A DNA stretch of 64,000 bases from Nocardiopsis mwathae. GTDB taxonomy: Bacteria > Actinomycetota > Actinomycetes > Streptosporangiales > Streptosporangiaceae. The position numbers and the translations under genes were made by a program. The notes under the pieces were generated by a model, which ran no database searches, had not been told where the DNA came from, and was given only the letters and a program-made list of their open reading frames with translations. Of this stretch, positions 40,356 through 49,506 are shown piece by piece (positions within the stretch are counted from its first letter, which is position 1; each line of letters begins with the position of its first letter). The stretch is taken from positions 2,294,001-2,358,000 of the forward strand of contig NZ_JACHDS010000001.1 in the NCBI RefSeq assembly GCF_014201195.1, given 5' to 3'.

Positions 40356-40457
40356 CACTGCCCCCTGTCAGGTGTGGCTTGCTCAGGTACTCCCCTCCAC
40401 CCCTACCCACCACCGGTCCGCCACGAACAGTAAGTGTTCGGATTCGTTGAGTGATTA

Positions 40458-40495
40458 CGACGTCGGCGGGGCGGGATCCCGCCCCGCCGACGTCG
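40458..40495 (-). terminator. Perfect 38-bp palindrome after the RCC1/DUF11 gene
   Basis: Bases 40458-40476 and 40477-40495 are exact reverse complements with no spacer (centre GGATCC). It starts eight bases after the stop of the large gene and should act as its terminator. Perfect symmetry also allows a protein-binding role. Confidence 0.65.
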
Positions 40496-40502
40496 GCGGT
40501 GG

Positions 40503-43500
40503 TCAGACCGCTGCGGCCCTCGCCGATATAACCGTCGTGTGGAACTGGTCCGTGGTCTTCTCGTCGCTGCGGCCGTTGACGACGAGGCCGGTCGTGACGG
40601 TGATCCGACCGGCGATGTCGTCGGTGAACGCGTTGAAGGCGATCGGGTGGGCCTCCCCGGGCGCCACCGGCCGATCGGGCTTCCACGTGACGGTGGTGGC
40701 CGCGTTCGCGCGGGTCACCCTGGCGCCGACGACCTGGTCGGGCGGCACCGTCACGGCGGCCTTGTCACCGCGGACGACGACGGTGAACTCGACGTCGGCG
40801 ACCGACGGACCGTCGTTCTCCAGCATCCAGGCGTAGGTCACCGGGTCGCCCGCGGTGCAGGATGCGGGCGCGCTGGTGACGATCGCCTTCTCGACGGTCT
40901 CCCGCACCACCTTCACCTGCCCGGGCGCCTCGTTGCAGGCATCGGGGTCCTTCCCGGTCACCACCGCCTTCGGGGCGCGCGGACCTACGGCTGCATCGGC
41001 CGCGACATCCACGTTCAGCACGACCAGCGCGTCCGATCCGCCACCGAGTGGCCCGACGGGAATCAGCCACGCCCGGGGGGCCTGACTCTCGGTGATCCTG
41101 GCGGGGATCGCGTCGACCGTGGCGCCGCGCGGGACGAACCCGTCGATGACGGGTACCGCGAGCGTCACCTCGGCGCAGCTCGACGGCCCTTCGTTGCTGA
41201 TCTCCCACACGAGGCTGACGCTGCCGCCCGCGCACGCCGGGTCGGGGTGGGAGAGCCGCATACCGATCCCGAGGGCGGCCTTTCGCTCGACGGTCAGCGT
41301 TTCACACACCGCGGGTGTGTCGCGCGGGGCGCCGTCCCAGACGGGTGTGGCGGTGAAGGTGAGATCGCGGGCCGCCAGGTCGTCGGCGACCGCGTAGGTC
41401 GCCTTGATCGTGATCGGGGCCGACGGGGTCACATCGACGGGCACCAGGGGGTTGCGTTCCCCGGCCGGGACGGCGACCGCGTGGCCGTTCACGGTGATCG
41501 CGGTGACCTGCGCCCCGTCCGGGACGCCGAGCCGGACGGCGGCACCGTGCGGCCGGCCGTGCCCAAAGAGCACGGTCGACCAGGCCAGGGTGGCCGAACC
41601 GCCGGCGGTGACCGACTCCGGGTTGCCGTCGACCGGGGCCACCTTCACGACCGCGTCCGAGACGGCCACGACCGCCGACGTCCCGCTCGTCAGCGCCTTG
41701 CCGTCCTCCTTGCCGTCCTCCTTGACGTCGGCCTTGACCGCCACCGGCCCGGCGTCCTGCGCGACGAGCACCCCGGTGAGGGTGATCGTGGCCTCGTTCC
41801 CCTCGCCGGGCGGCAGCGAGTCGATGGTCACCGTGCCGTCCGCCACCTTCCCCTTAGTGGTGGTCAGGTTCATGCCGTCGATCGTGTCGGGCACGTCGAA
41901 GTCGACCGTGACCTTGCGCGCCACGGAGACGCCGGTGTTGCCGACGGCCCAGGTGAACGTGGCCTGCTGCCCGATGGTGACCTTCGTTCCGGTGGATCCG
42001 GTGATTCCCAGTACGGACCGCTCGATGATGTCGGCGGTGGGCTTGGTCGCCGATCGCGCCTGACCGGCGTTGCCGGCCGTCGCCTCCGCCTGAACGGGTC
42101 CCAGTTTTCCGCCGCTCTGGTCGGCGTCGACGTCGAAGACGGCGATGACGCTCGTCGCCCGCTTGGGCCGGAGCCGGCCCGGCTTCCAGGTCAGTTTTCC
42201 GCCCGCGGCGGTGGCCGTGGGCGCGGACTCGGAGAACGTCGCCTGCGCGGTGGGCAGGAGCGGCATCGTCAGCCGGATGTCCTCCGCCTCGACCGCACCG
42301 GTGTTGCGCACCGTCCAGAGGTAGGTGGCCTTCCCTCCGGCGGTGACCGTGCCGAGGATCCTGCCGTCGACGCCCAGCGTGGTCCGTACCGCCGCGGTGG
42401 CCTCGGCCCGGACCGGCGAGGGGTCGGCGTCGGCCGCGGCGACCTCGGCGGACGCGGTGAGGTCCTTGGTCGCGCTCTTGGTGACCGCCCCCTTCATCCT
42501 GAGGGTCATCGAGCCCTTCGCCTTGATGTCGGCGAGTTCGGCGGTGAGCTGGTTCTTCCCCTTCTTCGTCACCGCCAGGGCCGTCCCGTTCACGGTGACG
42601 GTCGGCTTGTCGAGCCCCTTGGGCACGGTGACGGTGAGCTTGGGCCGCCGGGCAGTGGACGGCCCGCCGTTGGTGAGCTTCCACTCGAAGGTGACGTCTT
42701 CGCCGACGCCGACCTGGGCGGGTGTGGCCTTGCCGCCGGGCAGCCGCAGTTTCACCACGTGCCGGGGCCGCAGGTTGAGCGTGTAGAGGCCGGGGGCGAC
42801 CACGTTGGAAGCGGTGGCGATCCCGGCCACAGGGATCGCGGCGGGCGGGTCATCGTCCACCACCGCCGTGATCTTGACCTCGGCGCTCTGGCCCTTGCCC
42901 AGGGAGCCCGGGCGGTAGAGCACCTCGCGCCGACCGAGTCTGGTCGCCGTTCCCTTGGTCGCTTCGGCCTTCTTCACGGTGAGGCCCAGGGGTGCGGTGA
43001 TGGTCGCGGAGACGGGGGCCCTGGTCTCGTTGCTCCCGGTGTTCTTCACCGTCCAGGTCATGGTGATCTGGGCACCGGCCTTGGGCGGGGCGGTGCCGGA
43101 CCGCCCCTCCAGACCGAGAGTGGTCAGCTTGGTCTTCCGCCGCCGGTTGCGGCGGTTCTTGCGCATGCCGCGAATCGGGTTGCCCATCCCTCCACCGGGG
43201 AGGACGCGGAAGAGCCACACGAACAGTCCGGCGATCAGGGCGCCGAGGATCGCCCCCCAGAGGGCCCCGTCCCTGGAGGAGTCCCACTTGCTGCCGCCGT
43301 CCTGCTCGGAGGCGACGTCGGCCCAGGCGTCCAGAGGAGCGGCCGGGTCGGCGATATTGGCGGCGGTGACGGTGGCGGTCGCGGTCAGCTTGCCCGAGGC
43401 GTCCTTGTCGACCACCGTCATCAGGGGAACGGTCTCACCGTCCTCCTCGGGGTCGAGGTCGGCCGCCTTGAACCGGTAGGTGTTGTCGCCGACCTTGACG

Positions 43501-44732
43501 ATCGCCTTCTCGTCCAGCGCCTCTTTGTACTTGGGGTGCAGACTGACCTTGTCGGGCAGTTCCACGGTCACCTCGATGCCGGTGGCCTTGGTCGGTCCGG
43601 CGTTGTCCACGCGCCAGGAGAAGCCCAGGTCGCCGCCGGGCTGCACCTTGGCCGGGAACGCGTAGCCCTCCTGCAGGGTGACCTCGGCATCGGTCGCCGG
43701 GCCGATGGCCATCGCGCAGGCGTCACGGCAGCCGAACAGCCGCTGCACCGGCGCCTCGAAGCCGATCTTCTGGCAGAGGTAGCGGTTCCGCTGGATGACG
43801 GTCGGGCCCGGGAAGACCTTGTCGATCTCCTCCCAGATGCTGCCGCTGGGGTACCCCCACGCCAGGGCGGACCCGTCCGGCCGGGCGAGGAAGGCCCAGT
43901 AGCCTGCGGCGATTCCGACGTTCCCGGGCTCTGTGGGTGACTCCCAACCACCGGGAGGAGGAGCGACGGCCCGGCCCCGCCTGATCCCGGAACCGTCGAA
44001 ACCCCACGCGAACGCCTCCCCGCTCTCGGTCAGCGCCATCGCCATCCGGGCGACCGCCGATACCGCCGTCACCTGCGCCGCCTCCAGCGCTTTCGGCGGC
44101 CGGATCGGCTCGTCGTCGGGGTCCTTCGTCCAGGCGACGAGCCGGTTCTTCGAGGTGCGGATGAGGGCGTAGCCGATCCCGGCGGCGATCTCGACGGCGC
44201 GTTCGCCGGCGACCGGTGTGAACAGCACGCGCTCGTGGCCGCGCCCCTCCCAGTCACCCCACCAGTGCACGGCCCCGTCGACGATCGCCACGATGTCGTC
44301 GACCCCGGCGGCCACAGCGGACGCTTTGCGGTTCCTGATCGCCTCGGGCATGGCCCGGTCGAGCATGGCGACGACGTCCGCTCGGCCCCACGGCACGATC
44401 TGCCCCGTGGCGAGCAGAGCGACGGAGAAGGGACCGCCGCCGCAGCTGATCGCGACCACCTTCCCCTGGTGCTCGTCGGGAAACTCCTTGACGATCTGCC
44501 CGTACCACTCGATCACGGTTCCGTGCCGCAGCGCGGCCATGTACCCGAGCTCGCCTCGGACAACGGTTTCGACTCCGCCGTGGGTGACCTCCCGGGGCAC
44601 CCACAGCGTGCCCCACCCGCGCATCATGACCCGCCCCGTGCGCAGGGGACGTACCTCGTCGCGCTGCTCGGCCTCCAGGTCGAGCTCGCCGCGCGGGCCG
44701 GGAATCGCATACATGGTCTGAACGGTCTTCAC
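40503..44732 (-). CDS. Giant RCC1-propeller / transmembrane / DUF11-repeat protein
   Basis: A 1409-residue protein. Residues about 30-330 form RCC1-like beta-propeller blades (repeats such as VAISCGGGPFSVALLATGQIVPWG, VEIAAGIGYALIRT and VGIAAGYWAFLARPDGSALAWG). A DUF11/CARDB-like beta-sandwich occupies about 347-470, then a single transmembrane helix (about 491-508, WGAILGALIAGLFVWLF) followed at once by a strongly basic segment (RGMRKNRRNRRRK). About seven further DUF11-type domains follow, each with a variant of FTWAVGNTGVSVARKVTV. No N-terminal signal peptide is seen. GTG 44732 is chosen for the GGAGG site before it. Function unknown; a surface-exposed or envelope-spanning structural or binding role is plausible, with topology uncertain because the positive-inside rule favours a cytoplasmic C-terminal part. 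Confidence 0.8.
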   Translation of the reverse strand: MKTVQTMYAIPGPRGELDLEAEQRDEVRPLRTGRVMMRGWGTLWVPREVTHGGVETVVRGELGYMAALRHGTVIEWYGQIVKEFPDEHQGKVVAISCGGGPFSVALLATGQIVPWGRADVVAMLDRAMPEAIRNRKASAVAAGVDDIVAIVDGAVHWWGDWEGRGHERVLFTPVAGERAVEIAAGIGYALIRTSKNRLVAWTKDPDDEPIRPPKALEAAQVTAVSAVARMAMALTESGEAFAWGFDGSGIRRGRAVAPPPGGWESPTEPGNVGIAAGYWAFLARPDGSALAWGYPSGSIWEEIDKVFPGPTVIQRNRYLCQKIGFEAPVQRLFGCRDACAMAIGPATDAEVTLQEGYAFPAKVQPGGDLGFSWRVDNAGPTKATGIEVTVELPDKVSLHPKYKEALDEKAIVKVGDNTYRFKAADLDPEEDGETVPLMTVVDKDASGKLTATATVTAANIADPAAPLDAWADVASEQDGGSKWDSSRDGALWGAILGALIAGLFVWLFRVLPGGGMGNPIRGMRKNRRNRRRKTKLTTLGLEGRSGTAPPKAGAQITMTWTVKNTGSNETRAPVSATITAPLGLTVKKAEATKGTATRLGRREVLYRPGSLGKGQSAEVKITAVVDDDPPAAIPVAGIATASNVVAPGLYTLNLRPRHVVKLRLPGGKATPAQVGVGEDVTFEWKLTNGGPSTARRPKLTVTVPKGLDKPTVTVNGTALAVTKKGKNQLTAELADIKAKGSMTLRMKGAVTKSATKDLTASAEVAAADADPSPVRAEATAAVRTTLGVDGRILGTVTAGGKATYLWTVRNTGAVEAEDIRLTMPLLPTAQATFSESAPTATAAGGKLTWKPGRLRPKRATSVIAVFDVDADQSGGKLGPVQAEATAGNAGQARSATKPTADIIERSVLGITGSTGTKVTIGQQATFTWAVGNTGVSVARKVTVDFDVPDTIDGMNLTTTKGKVADGTVTIDSLPPGEGNEATITLTGVLVAQDAGPVAVKADVKEDGKEDGKALTSGTSAVVAVSDAVVKVAPVDGNPESVTAGGSATLAWSTVLFGHGRPHGAAVRLGVPDGAQVTAITVNGHAVAVPAGERNPLVPVDVTPSAPITIKATYAVADDLAARDLTFTATPVWDGAPRDTPAVCETLTVERKAALGIGMRLSHPDPACAGGSVSLVWEISNEGPSSCAEVTLAVPVIDGFVPRGATVDAIPARITESQAPRAWLIPVGPLGGGSDALVVLNVDVAADAAVGPRAPKAVVTGKDPDACNEAPGQVKVVRETVEKAIVTSAPASCTAGDPVTYAWMLENDGPSVADVEFTVVVRGDKAAVTVPPDQVVGARVTRANAATTVTWKPDRPVAPGEAHPIAFNAFTDDIAGRITVTTGLVVNGRSDEKTTDQFHTTVISARAAAV

Positions 44733-45955
44733 GCTGATCCTCCGCAGAACGGCCGCTTCCGCAGCCCGCGGAAACGGCACACCTGATGTGACCGCGCCGG
44801 ATGGCACCTCCCCGCCGCGCGCGGCCCACAAACGCCGCTTGCGGGGAGATGCGCCGCGCATGCGCATGCCTTTACGCAGTGGCGGCCGGGGTCGGCCGAA
44901 GGCCGAGAGGGGGCACAGGCACGCACGGGTCGGGTGGGTCGACGCCCGCCGCAGGTCACCGCACCCCGAGGAGGTGCTCCAGGGCGAGCTGATCGAGGCG
45001 TTCGAAGTGGTAGCCGCGGGCTCCGGCCTCGTCGAGGTCGAGGTCCTCGGCCAGCAGGTCGGCGACCGACTCGCCCGGCGCCAGGGTCGGCCGGGCCAGC
45101 TCGCCGACACCGGAGGCCTCCAGGGCGGCCGCGACCTCCGGGTCCGCGCGGAAGGCGGCGGCCTTCTCCCTGAGGATCAGGTAGTTGCGCATGCACGCGG
45201 CGGCCGACACCCACACACCGCCGGTGTCCTCGGTGCGCTGCGGCTTGAAGTCGAAGTGCCGCGGGCCGTCGTAGCCCGCCCGTTCCAACAGGTCGACCAG
45301 GAAGAACGCCTCCTTCACGTCGCCCGCGCCGAAGCGCAGGTCCTGGTCGTACTTGACGCCGCGCTGCCCGTTGAGGTCGATGTGGAAGAGCTTGCCGTGC
45401 CACAGGGCCTGCGCGACGCCGTGGGTGACGTTCAGCCCGGCCATCTGCTCGTGGCCGACCTCCGGGTTGACGCCCACCATCTCGGGGTGCTCCAGCTCGG
45501 CGATGAACGCCAGGGCGTGGCCGACGGTCGGCAGCAGCACGTCGCCGCGCGGCTCGTTGGGCTTGGGCTCGATGGCGAAGCGCAGGTCGTAGCCGCGCTC
45601 GCGGACATAGCCGCACAAAAGGTCGAAGGCCTCGCGCAGCCGGTCCAGCGCCGCGCCGACGTCCTTGCCCGCCTCGGTCTCCGCTCCGTCCTGTCCGCCC
45701 CAGCACACATAGGTCCGCGCCCCCATCTCCGCGGCGAGGTCGATGTTGCGGACGACTTTGCGCAGCGCGTAGCGGCGCACCTCGCGGCGGTTGGAGGTGA
45801 AGCCGCCGTCACGGAAGACGGGGTGGGAGAAGAGGTCGGTGGTCATCATGGGCACGACCAGGCCGGTGGCGTCCAGCGCGGCGCGGAAGCGCCTGACGAT
45901 GCCGTCCCGGGCGGCAGGCGGCGACCCGGCCGGCACGAGGTCGTCGTCGTGGAAG

Positions 45956-46056
45956 TTGAAGGCTCCCCCGCCTGAAGGCGGGGGATTCCCGCCCGGCCTG
46001 GCGGCCGGTCGCCCCCTGGCGGGGCGCCTTTCATGGCGTGCGTGGGGATTCATGGC
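45956..46056 (-). ncRNA. Candidate reRNA (omega RNA) of the TnpB element
   Basis: In known TnpB systems the guide RNA derives from the 3' end of tnpB and the element right end, with the guide copied from DNA just beyond the element. Here the 100 bases after the tnpB stop contain several GC-rich hairpins up to the right end. The guide would begin CTTCCACGACGACG from xylA. Boundaries are inferred; there is no direct evidence of transcription. Confidence 0.4.
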
Positions 46057-47286
46057 TCAGGCCGCCACCCGGGGCAGCGCCCCGCGTGGTCTTGCACCCT
46101 CAGCGCCATCCGGGTTCCAACCCGCCCGGACCAGCATCACCCGTGCGGAGTTCTTGTCCCGGGGGGACACGGCCCCGCACGCGGTGCACGCGTAGGTTCT
46201 CTCGGACAACGGGAGTGCGTGCTTGGCTCTCGCTCCGCACTGCGCGCAGTCCATGGTGGTGTGCGCGGGATGCACCAGCCGCACATCGCGCCCGTGCTTG
46301 CGGCCCATCTCCACCAGGGCCGCCTTGACCGCGCCGATCGCCGCGTCGGCGGCCTTGCGCGCCATGGTGGACTTGGCCAGGAACTTCGGCCGGAAGTCCT
46401 CCACCGCTACCCGGTCGTGGTCGCGCACAACGCGCTTGGCCCACTTGCGGGCGGTGTCGGTCCGCTGCCGGGCGACCCTCTTATGCAGCTTCGCCGTCTG
46501 CCGCTTGGCCTTCCGGTAGCCCTTCGAGGCGGCCCTGCCCTTCGGTGGCCTACGCCGGGCCATCATCCGCTGATACCGCGCGAGTTCGGCAGCTGCCCTC
46601 TTACCGTGCCCGGCGTGGGCAAGGTCGTGGGCATCGGACGTGGTGGTCGCGGTTTGGCCGACACCCCAATCGATGCCGATCGCCCGCCCGGTCGCGGGCA
46701 GCGGCTCGGACCCGGCGGGCACGACGAACGACGCGTACCAGTGCCCGACGCTGTCGCGGTACACGCGCACGCTGGACGCCTCGCCGGGAAGGCCACGCGA
46801 CCACACCGGGCGCACACTGATCCCTCCGGCCAGCACCAGCAGGCCGTCTCGGAGACGGAATCCGCGCCGCGAGTAGTTCAGGGACGGGTCCGCCAGGTCT
46901 TTCTTCTTGAACCGGGGCATGCCCGCACGCCGGCGCACGGGCAGCCGGTCCTTGATGTCCTTCAACGCCTTGGCCCGGGAACGGGCGAAGTCCCGGACGG
47001 TCTGCTGCTGTGGGACGGATGCGCCCTTACCCAGCCACGCCTTGGACGACCGCCACCCGGTCAACATCCGGTCGAGCTTCCCGGGCCCGCACGTCCGCTT
47101 GTCCGCACCCTCGGGAAGGTCCCGGTTGCGGGCATGGGCGGACCGGGATTCAGCGACGCACTGGTTCCACACCCAGCGGCACCGCCCCCACTCGGCGAGG
47201 AGGGAACGCCGCGCGGTTGCCGACAGGCGCAAACGGTAGGTGTACCGGGCGTTCCCGGTGTCTTCCGTGCGCTCAGTCGTGGGCAT
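46057..47286 (-). CDS. tnpB: TnpB RNA-guided nuclease (IS200/IS605 family)
   Basis: A 409-residue TnpB/OrfB protein. It has the N-terminal helix-turn-helix region (YTYRLRLSATARRSLLAEWGRCRWVWNQ), the RuvC-like nuclease with all three acidic residues (Asp in AIGIDWGVGQ, Glu in VAVEDFRPK, Asp in SPRDKNSARV), and a C-terminal zinc ribbon with paired CxxC motifs (CAQCG ... CTACG). Length is typical. Characterised TnpBs cut DNA next to a short target-adjacent motif under guidance of an element-derived RNA. All catalytic residues are present, so it may be active. It lies in the same orientation as the host gene xylA. Confidence 0.93.
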   Translation of the reverse strand: MPTTERTEDTGNARYTYRLRLSATARRSLLAEWGRCRWVWNQCVAESRSAHARNRDLPEGADKRTCGPGKLDRMLTGWRSSKAWLGKGASVPQQQTVRDFARSRAKALKDIKDRLPVRRRAGMPRFKKKDLADPSLNYSRRGFRLRDGLLVLAGGISVRPVWSRGLPGEASSVRVYRDSVGHWYASFVVPAGSEPLPATGRAIGIDWGVGQTATTTSDAHDLAHAGHGKRAAAELARYQRMMARRRPPKGRAASKGYRKAKRQTAKLHKRVARQRTDTARKWAKRVVRDHDRVAVEDFRPKFLAKSTMARKAADAAIGAVKAALVEMGRKHGRDVRLVHPAHTTMDCAQCGARAKHALPLSERTYACTACGAVSPRDKNSARVMLVRAGWNPDGAEGARPRGALPRVAA

Positions 47287-47668
47287 GTCCGCGAATCTAA
47301 CGGGAGGGTGCGACAGTTGCGGAATCGCTGTGGTGTGGCGGCGCCGGACCGCCGAGCGGCGGTTCGGCTTTCCCTGTCCCGCTGCGCGGGGAACCGGATT
47401 CCTTCCCGGCCTTCAGGCCGGGGCATCCTCCGGGAGGATCGGTGACGCCGTAGGCCCCGAGGTCGGCCAGCCGGTGCACCGCCTCCACGGCGTCGAGTGG
47501 CGGCCGCACGGGGCGGCCGAAGGTGGTCGCGCCGCGCCACCCGACCGTCCACAGGCCGAAGCTGAACCTGTCCTGGGGCGTGGGCCGGTGGTCGGTCATG
47601 GGTCGGGGGCCCCCTGTCTCCTCGTGTCGGCGGGTGCAGGACGGCTCGGCCGGGCGCCGCGGCGGTGC

Positions 47669-49066
47669 TCAGGCGGACGCCGAGCGCATCGCCTCGCGCG
47701 CCGCCGCGTACCGTTCGCGGACCTCGGGGACCGGGTCGGCCGCGTGGTCCGTGGCAGGACGGGGCTCCCAGGCGGGCGGCGCCTGGGTCAGCGCCCGGGC
47801 CGCCTGCCACGCGGCGCCGTCGGCGACGTACTCGCCCGGTTCGGGCACGGTGACGGTGCGGCCGAAGACCTGCGGGGCGATCTCCCGGACGGCGCGGGAG
47901 CGCGCCCCGCCGCCGATGAGCAGGATCCGGCCGACCGGGACCCCTTGCGCGGCCAGCGCGTCGACCGCGTCGGCCAGCCCGCACAGCATTCCCTCGACGA
48001 CGGCGCGTGCGATGTTCTCCGGGGAGAGGTTGGCGCGGGTCATACCGTCGATGCGGCCGGTCGCGTCGGGGAGGTTGGGGGTGCGCTCGCCGTCCAGGTA
48101 GGGCAGGAAGGTCAGGCCCGCGGCGCCGGCGGGGGCGGATCGCGCCAGGGCGTCGAACTCCTCCAAGGCGACTCCGAGCATCCCGGCTCCGGCGCTCAGC
48201 GCGCGGGCGGCGTTCAGCGTGCAGACCAGCGGCAGGAAGTTCCCGGTGGCGTCGGCGAACCCGGCGACCTGGCCGGAGGGGTCGGCGGTGGGGGTGTCGG
48301 TGGCGGCGAAGGCGGTGCCCGAGGTGCCCAGGGAGACGACGACGTCGCCGGGCCGCAGGTCGAGGCCGAGGGCGGCGGCCATGTTGTCGCCGGTGCCGGC
48401 CGATACGACGTCGATCGGCGGGAGCCCGGGGACGGCCGCACCGGGCAGGGCCTCGAACGGGGCGGCGACGCGGGGGGTGCCCACCTCGCGCCCGAAGGCG
48501 AGGCGGAGCAGGTCGCGGCAGTACTCGCCGCGGCCGGGCGCGAAGTAGCCGGTTCCCGACGCGTCGCCGCGGTCGGTGACGGCCTCCCCGCCGCCGGTGA
48601 GCCGCCAGGTCAGCCAGTCGTGCGGGAGCAGGACCCGGTCGACGCGCCGGCTGTTGCCGGGCTCGTGTTCGGCGAGCCAGCGCAGCTTCGACACGGTCAG
48701 GCTGGCCACCGGGACGGTGCCCACGGCGTCGGCCCAGGCTTTGGCTCCGCCGAGCTCGCCGACGAGGTCGGCGGCGGCCCCGGCCGAACGGGTGTCGTTC
48801 CACAGCAGTGCGGGGCGCACGACGTGTCCGTCGGCGTCCAGGGCCACCATGCCGTGCTGCTGGGCGCCGACGCCGATGGCGGAGACGCCGTCGAGCAGGC
48901 CGCCCTCGACGGTGCCGAGCAGGGCGGTCCACCAGTGCCGGGGGTCGATCTCCGTTCCCTCGGGGTGCGCCGCCCGCCCCTGCCGGACCAGGGCTCCGGT
49001 GTCGGTCCGGCGCACCACGACCTTGGTCCCCTGGGTGGAGGAGTCCACCCCTGCGACGAGCGTCAT
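47669..49066 (-). CDS. xylB: Xylulokinase
   Basis: A 465-residue FGGY-family sugar kinase. It starts with the phosphate-binding motif [13 protein letters not shown] and continues with [34 protein letters not shown], the [11 protein letters not shown] region, the second phosphate motif [12 protein letters not shown], and the FGGY-type C-terminal [18 protein letters not shown]. It phosphorylates D-xylulose with ATP, the step after XylA. Gene order xylB-xylA on the minus strand indicates one operon; a palindromic operator-like site lies just upstream. Because xylA is split, substrate would have to come from another isomerase or from pentitols. Confidence 0.94.
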   Translation of the reverse strand: MTLVAGVDSSTQGTKVVVRRTDTGALVRQGRAAHPEGTEIDPRHWWTALLGTVEGGLLDGVSAIGVGAQQHGMVALDADGHVVRPALLWNDTRSAGAAADLVGELGGAKAWADAVGTVPVASLTVSKLRWLAEHEPGNSRRVDRVLLPHDWLTWRLTGGGEAVTDRGDASGTGYFAPGRGEYCRDLLRLAFGREVGTPRVAAPFEALPGAAVPGLPPIDVVSAGTGDNMAAALGLDLRPGDVVVSLGTSGTAFAATDTPTADPSGQVAGFADATGNFLPLVCTLNAARALSAGAGMLGVALEEFDALARSAPAGAAGLTFLPYLDGERTPNLPDATGRIDGMTRANLSPENIARAVVEGMLCGLADAVDALAAQGVPVGRILLIGGGARSRAVREIAPQVFGRTVTVPEPGEYVADGAAWQAARALTQAPPAWEPRPATDHAADPVPEVRERYAAAREAMRSASA

Positions 49067-49118
49067 TCGCCCTCCCTGCCTGCGTATTCTCGGTGGCCAT
49101 CCGCCATGTGCGGTGATT

Positions 49119-49139
49119 AGTTTGGACGCTCGACCAACT
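49119..49139 (-). promoter_or_regulatory. Candidate XylR-type operator upstream of xylB
   Basis: AGTTTGG (49119-49125) and CCAACT (49134-49139) form an inverted repeat about 55 bp upstream of the xylB start. ROK-family XylR sites in Gram-positives contain TTAGTTTG-type half-sites. No xylR gene is visible in the window. Confidence 0.5.
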
Positions 49140-49506
49140 GCGCGTCAATCGGGGCGGCCCCGGCCGTGCCCGTCGTCGGCGCCGTCGCGGCGGGACGGCG
49201 GTCACCTCACGTGTTTCGATCCTGATCGAAAAGTGTTGACCTGTCCATGTCCGCACCCCCACGATCGGTCGCACGGGGGCACGCTCCGCGATCGGAGCGG
49301 GTGGCATCGGGCGGCGCCGACATCGGGGGTGACGTCGGCTCCGCAGAGCCCGCCCCGGCCGGCCGCCGTCGGCGGCCGGCCGGGGCGGGTCCGCAGGTCG
49401 GCACAGCGGTCCGCGGACCCGGTCCCTCGCACCGGGCGCGGGGCCGCCGTGCCCGCGCGCCCCGAGGGGGAGGAGGAGGCGTGACCGCACCACACCGAGG
49501 AGCGCG
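49140..49506. other. Non-coding spacer between xylB and the homocysteine methyltransferase gene
   Basis: About 370 bp with no credible gene. It contains a palindrome TTTCGATCCTGATCGAAA (49214-49231) next to a TTGAC box, and a strong terminator at 49349. Frames that cross it have unbiased codon usage. Confidence 0.5.
49349..49389. terminator. Perfect 19-bp GC hairpin upstream of xylB, 3' of the methyltransferase gene
   Basis: Arms 49349-49367 and 49371-49389 are exactly complementary with a three-base loop. It lies about 120 bp after the end of the minus-strand methyltransferase gene and would terminate that transcript before the xyl promoter. Confidence 0.7.

Larger units (their letters stand above)
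45956..47441 (-). mobile_element. TnpB-only IS200/IS605-superfamily (IS1341-type) element inserted in xylA
   Basis: Boundaries come from restoring xylA. On the minus strand the left flank ends GGCGTCAC, the element starts CGATCCTCCCGGAGG and ends GAGCCTTCAA, and the flank resumes CTTCCACGACG. Left target TCAC and right cleavage site TCAA fit the asymmetric four-base sites of IS200/IS605 transposons, with no target duplication. Subterminal hairpins are present at both ends: GGCCTGAAGGCC-type at 47407-47423, and the CCCCCGCC/GGCGGGGG stem at 45964-45983. No Y1 tyrosine transposase is encoded, so movement would need a TnpA in trans. Confidence 0.88.
44956..47599 (-). pseudogene. xylA: Xylose isomerase gene xylA, interrupted by a TnpB element
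   Basis: The N-terminal part (47599-47442) encodes [11 protein letters not shown] and ends LGAYGVT. The C-terminal part (45955-44956) resumes at FHDDDLVP and runs through the isomerase core, including [81 protein letters not shown] and HFDFK, with the metal-binding Glu, Asp and His residues present. Joining the parts gives 1158 bp, exactly 385 codons plus a stop, the normal length for an actinomycete XylA. The gene is therefore disrupted only by the 1486-bp insertion at 45956-47441. An apparent start at 46053 for the second part lies inside the element and is not credible. It follows xylB by 69 bp in the same operon. Confidence 0.93.

Noticed and set aside
40539-43940. Open frame of 1133 codons on the plus strand
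   Set aside because: Antisense to the RCC1/DUF11 gene; Gly/Arg/Asp-rich with no domain signatures.
44956-46053. xylA starting at ATG 46053 as an intact 365-residue gene
   Set aside because: The first 35 or so residues come from the transposon end; the true N-terminus lies beyond the element at 47442-47599, and joining the two parts restores family length and motifs.
45956-47441. Complete IS605 with its own TnpA transposase
   Set aside because: The element has room only for tnpB and its ends; no HUH motif or Y1 tyrosine transposase frame is present.
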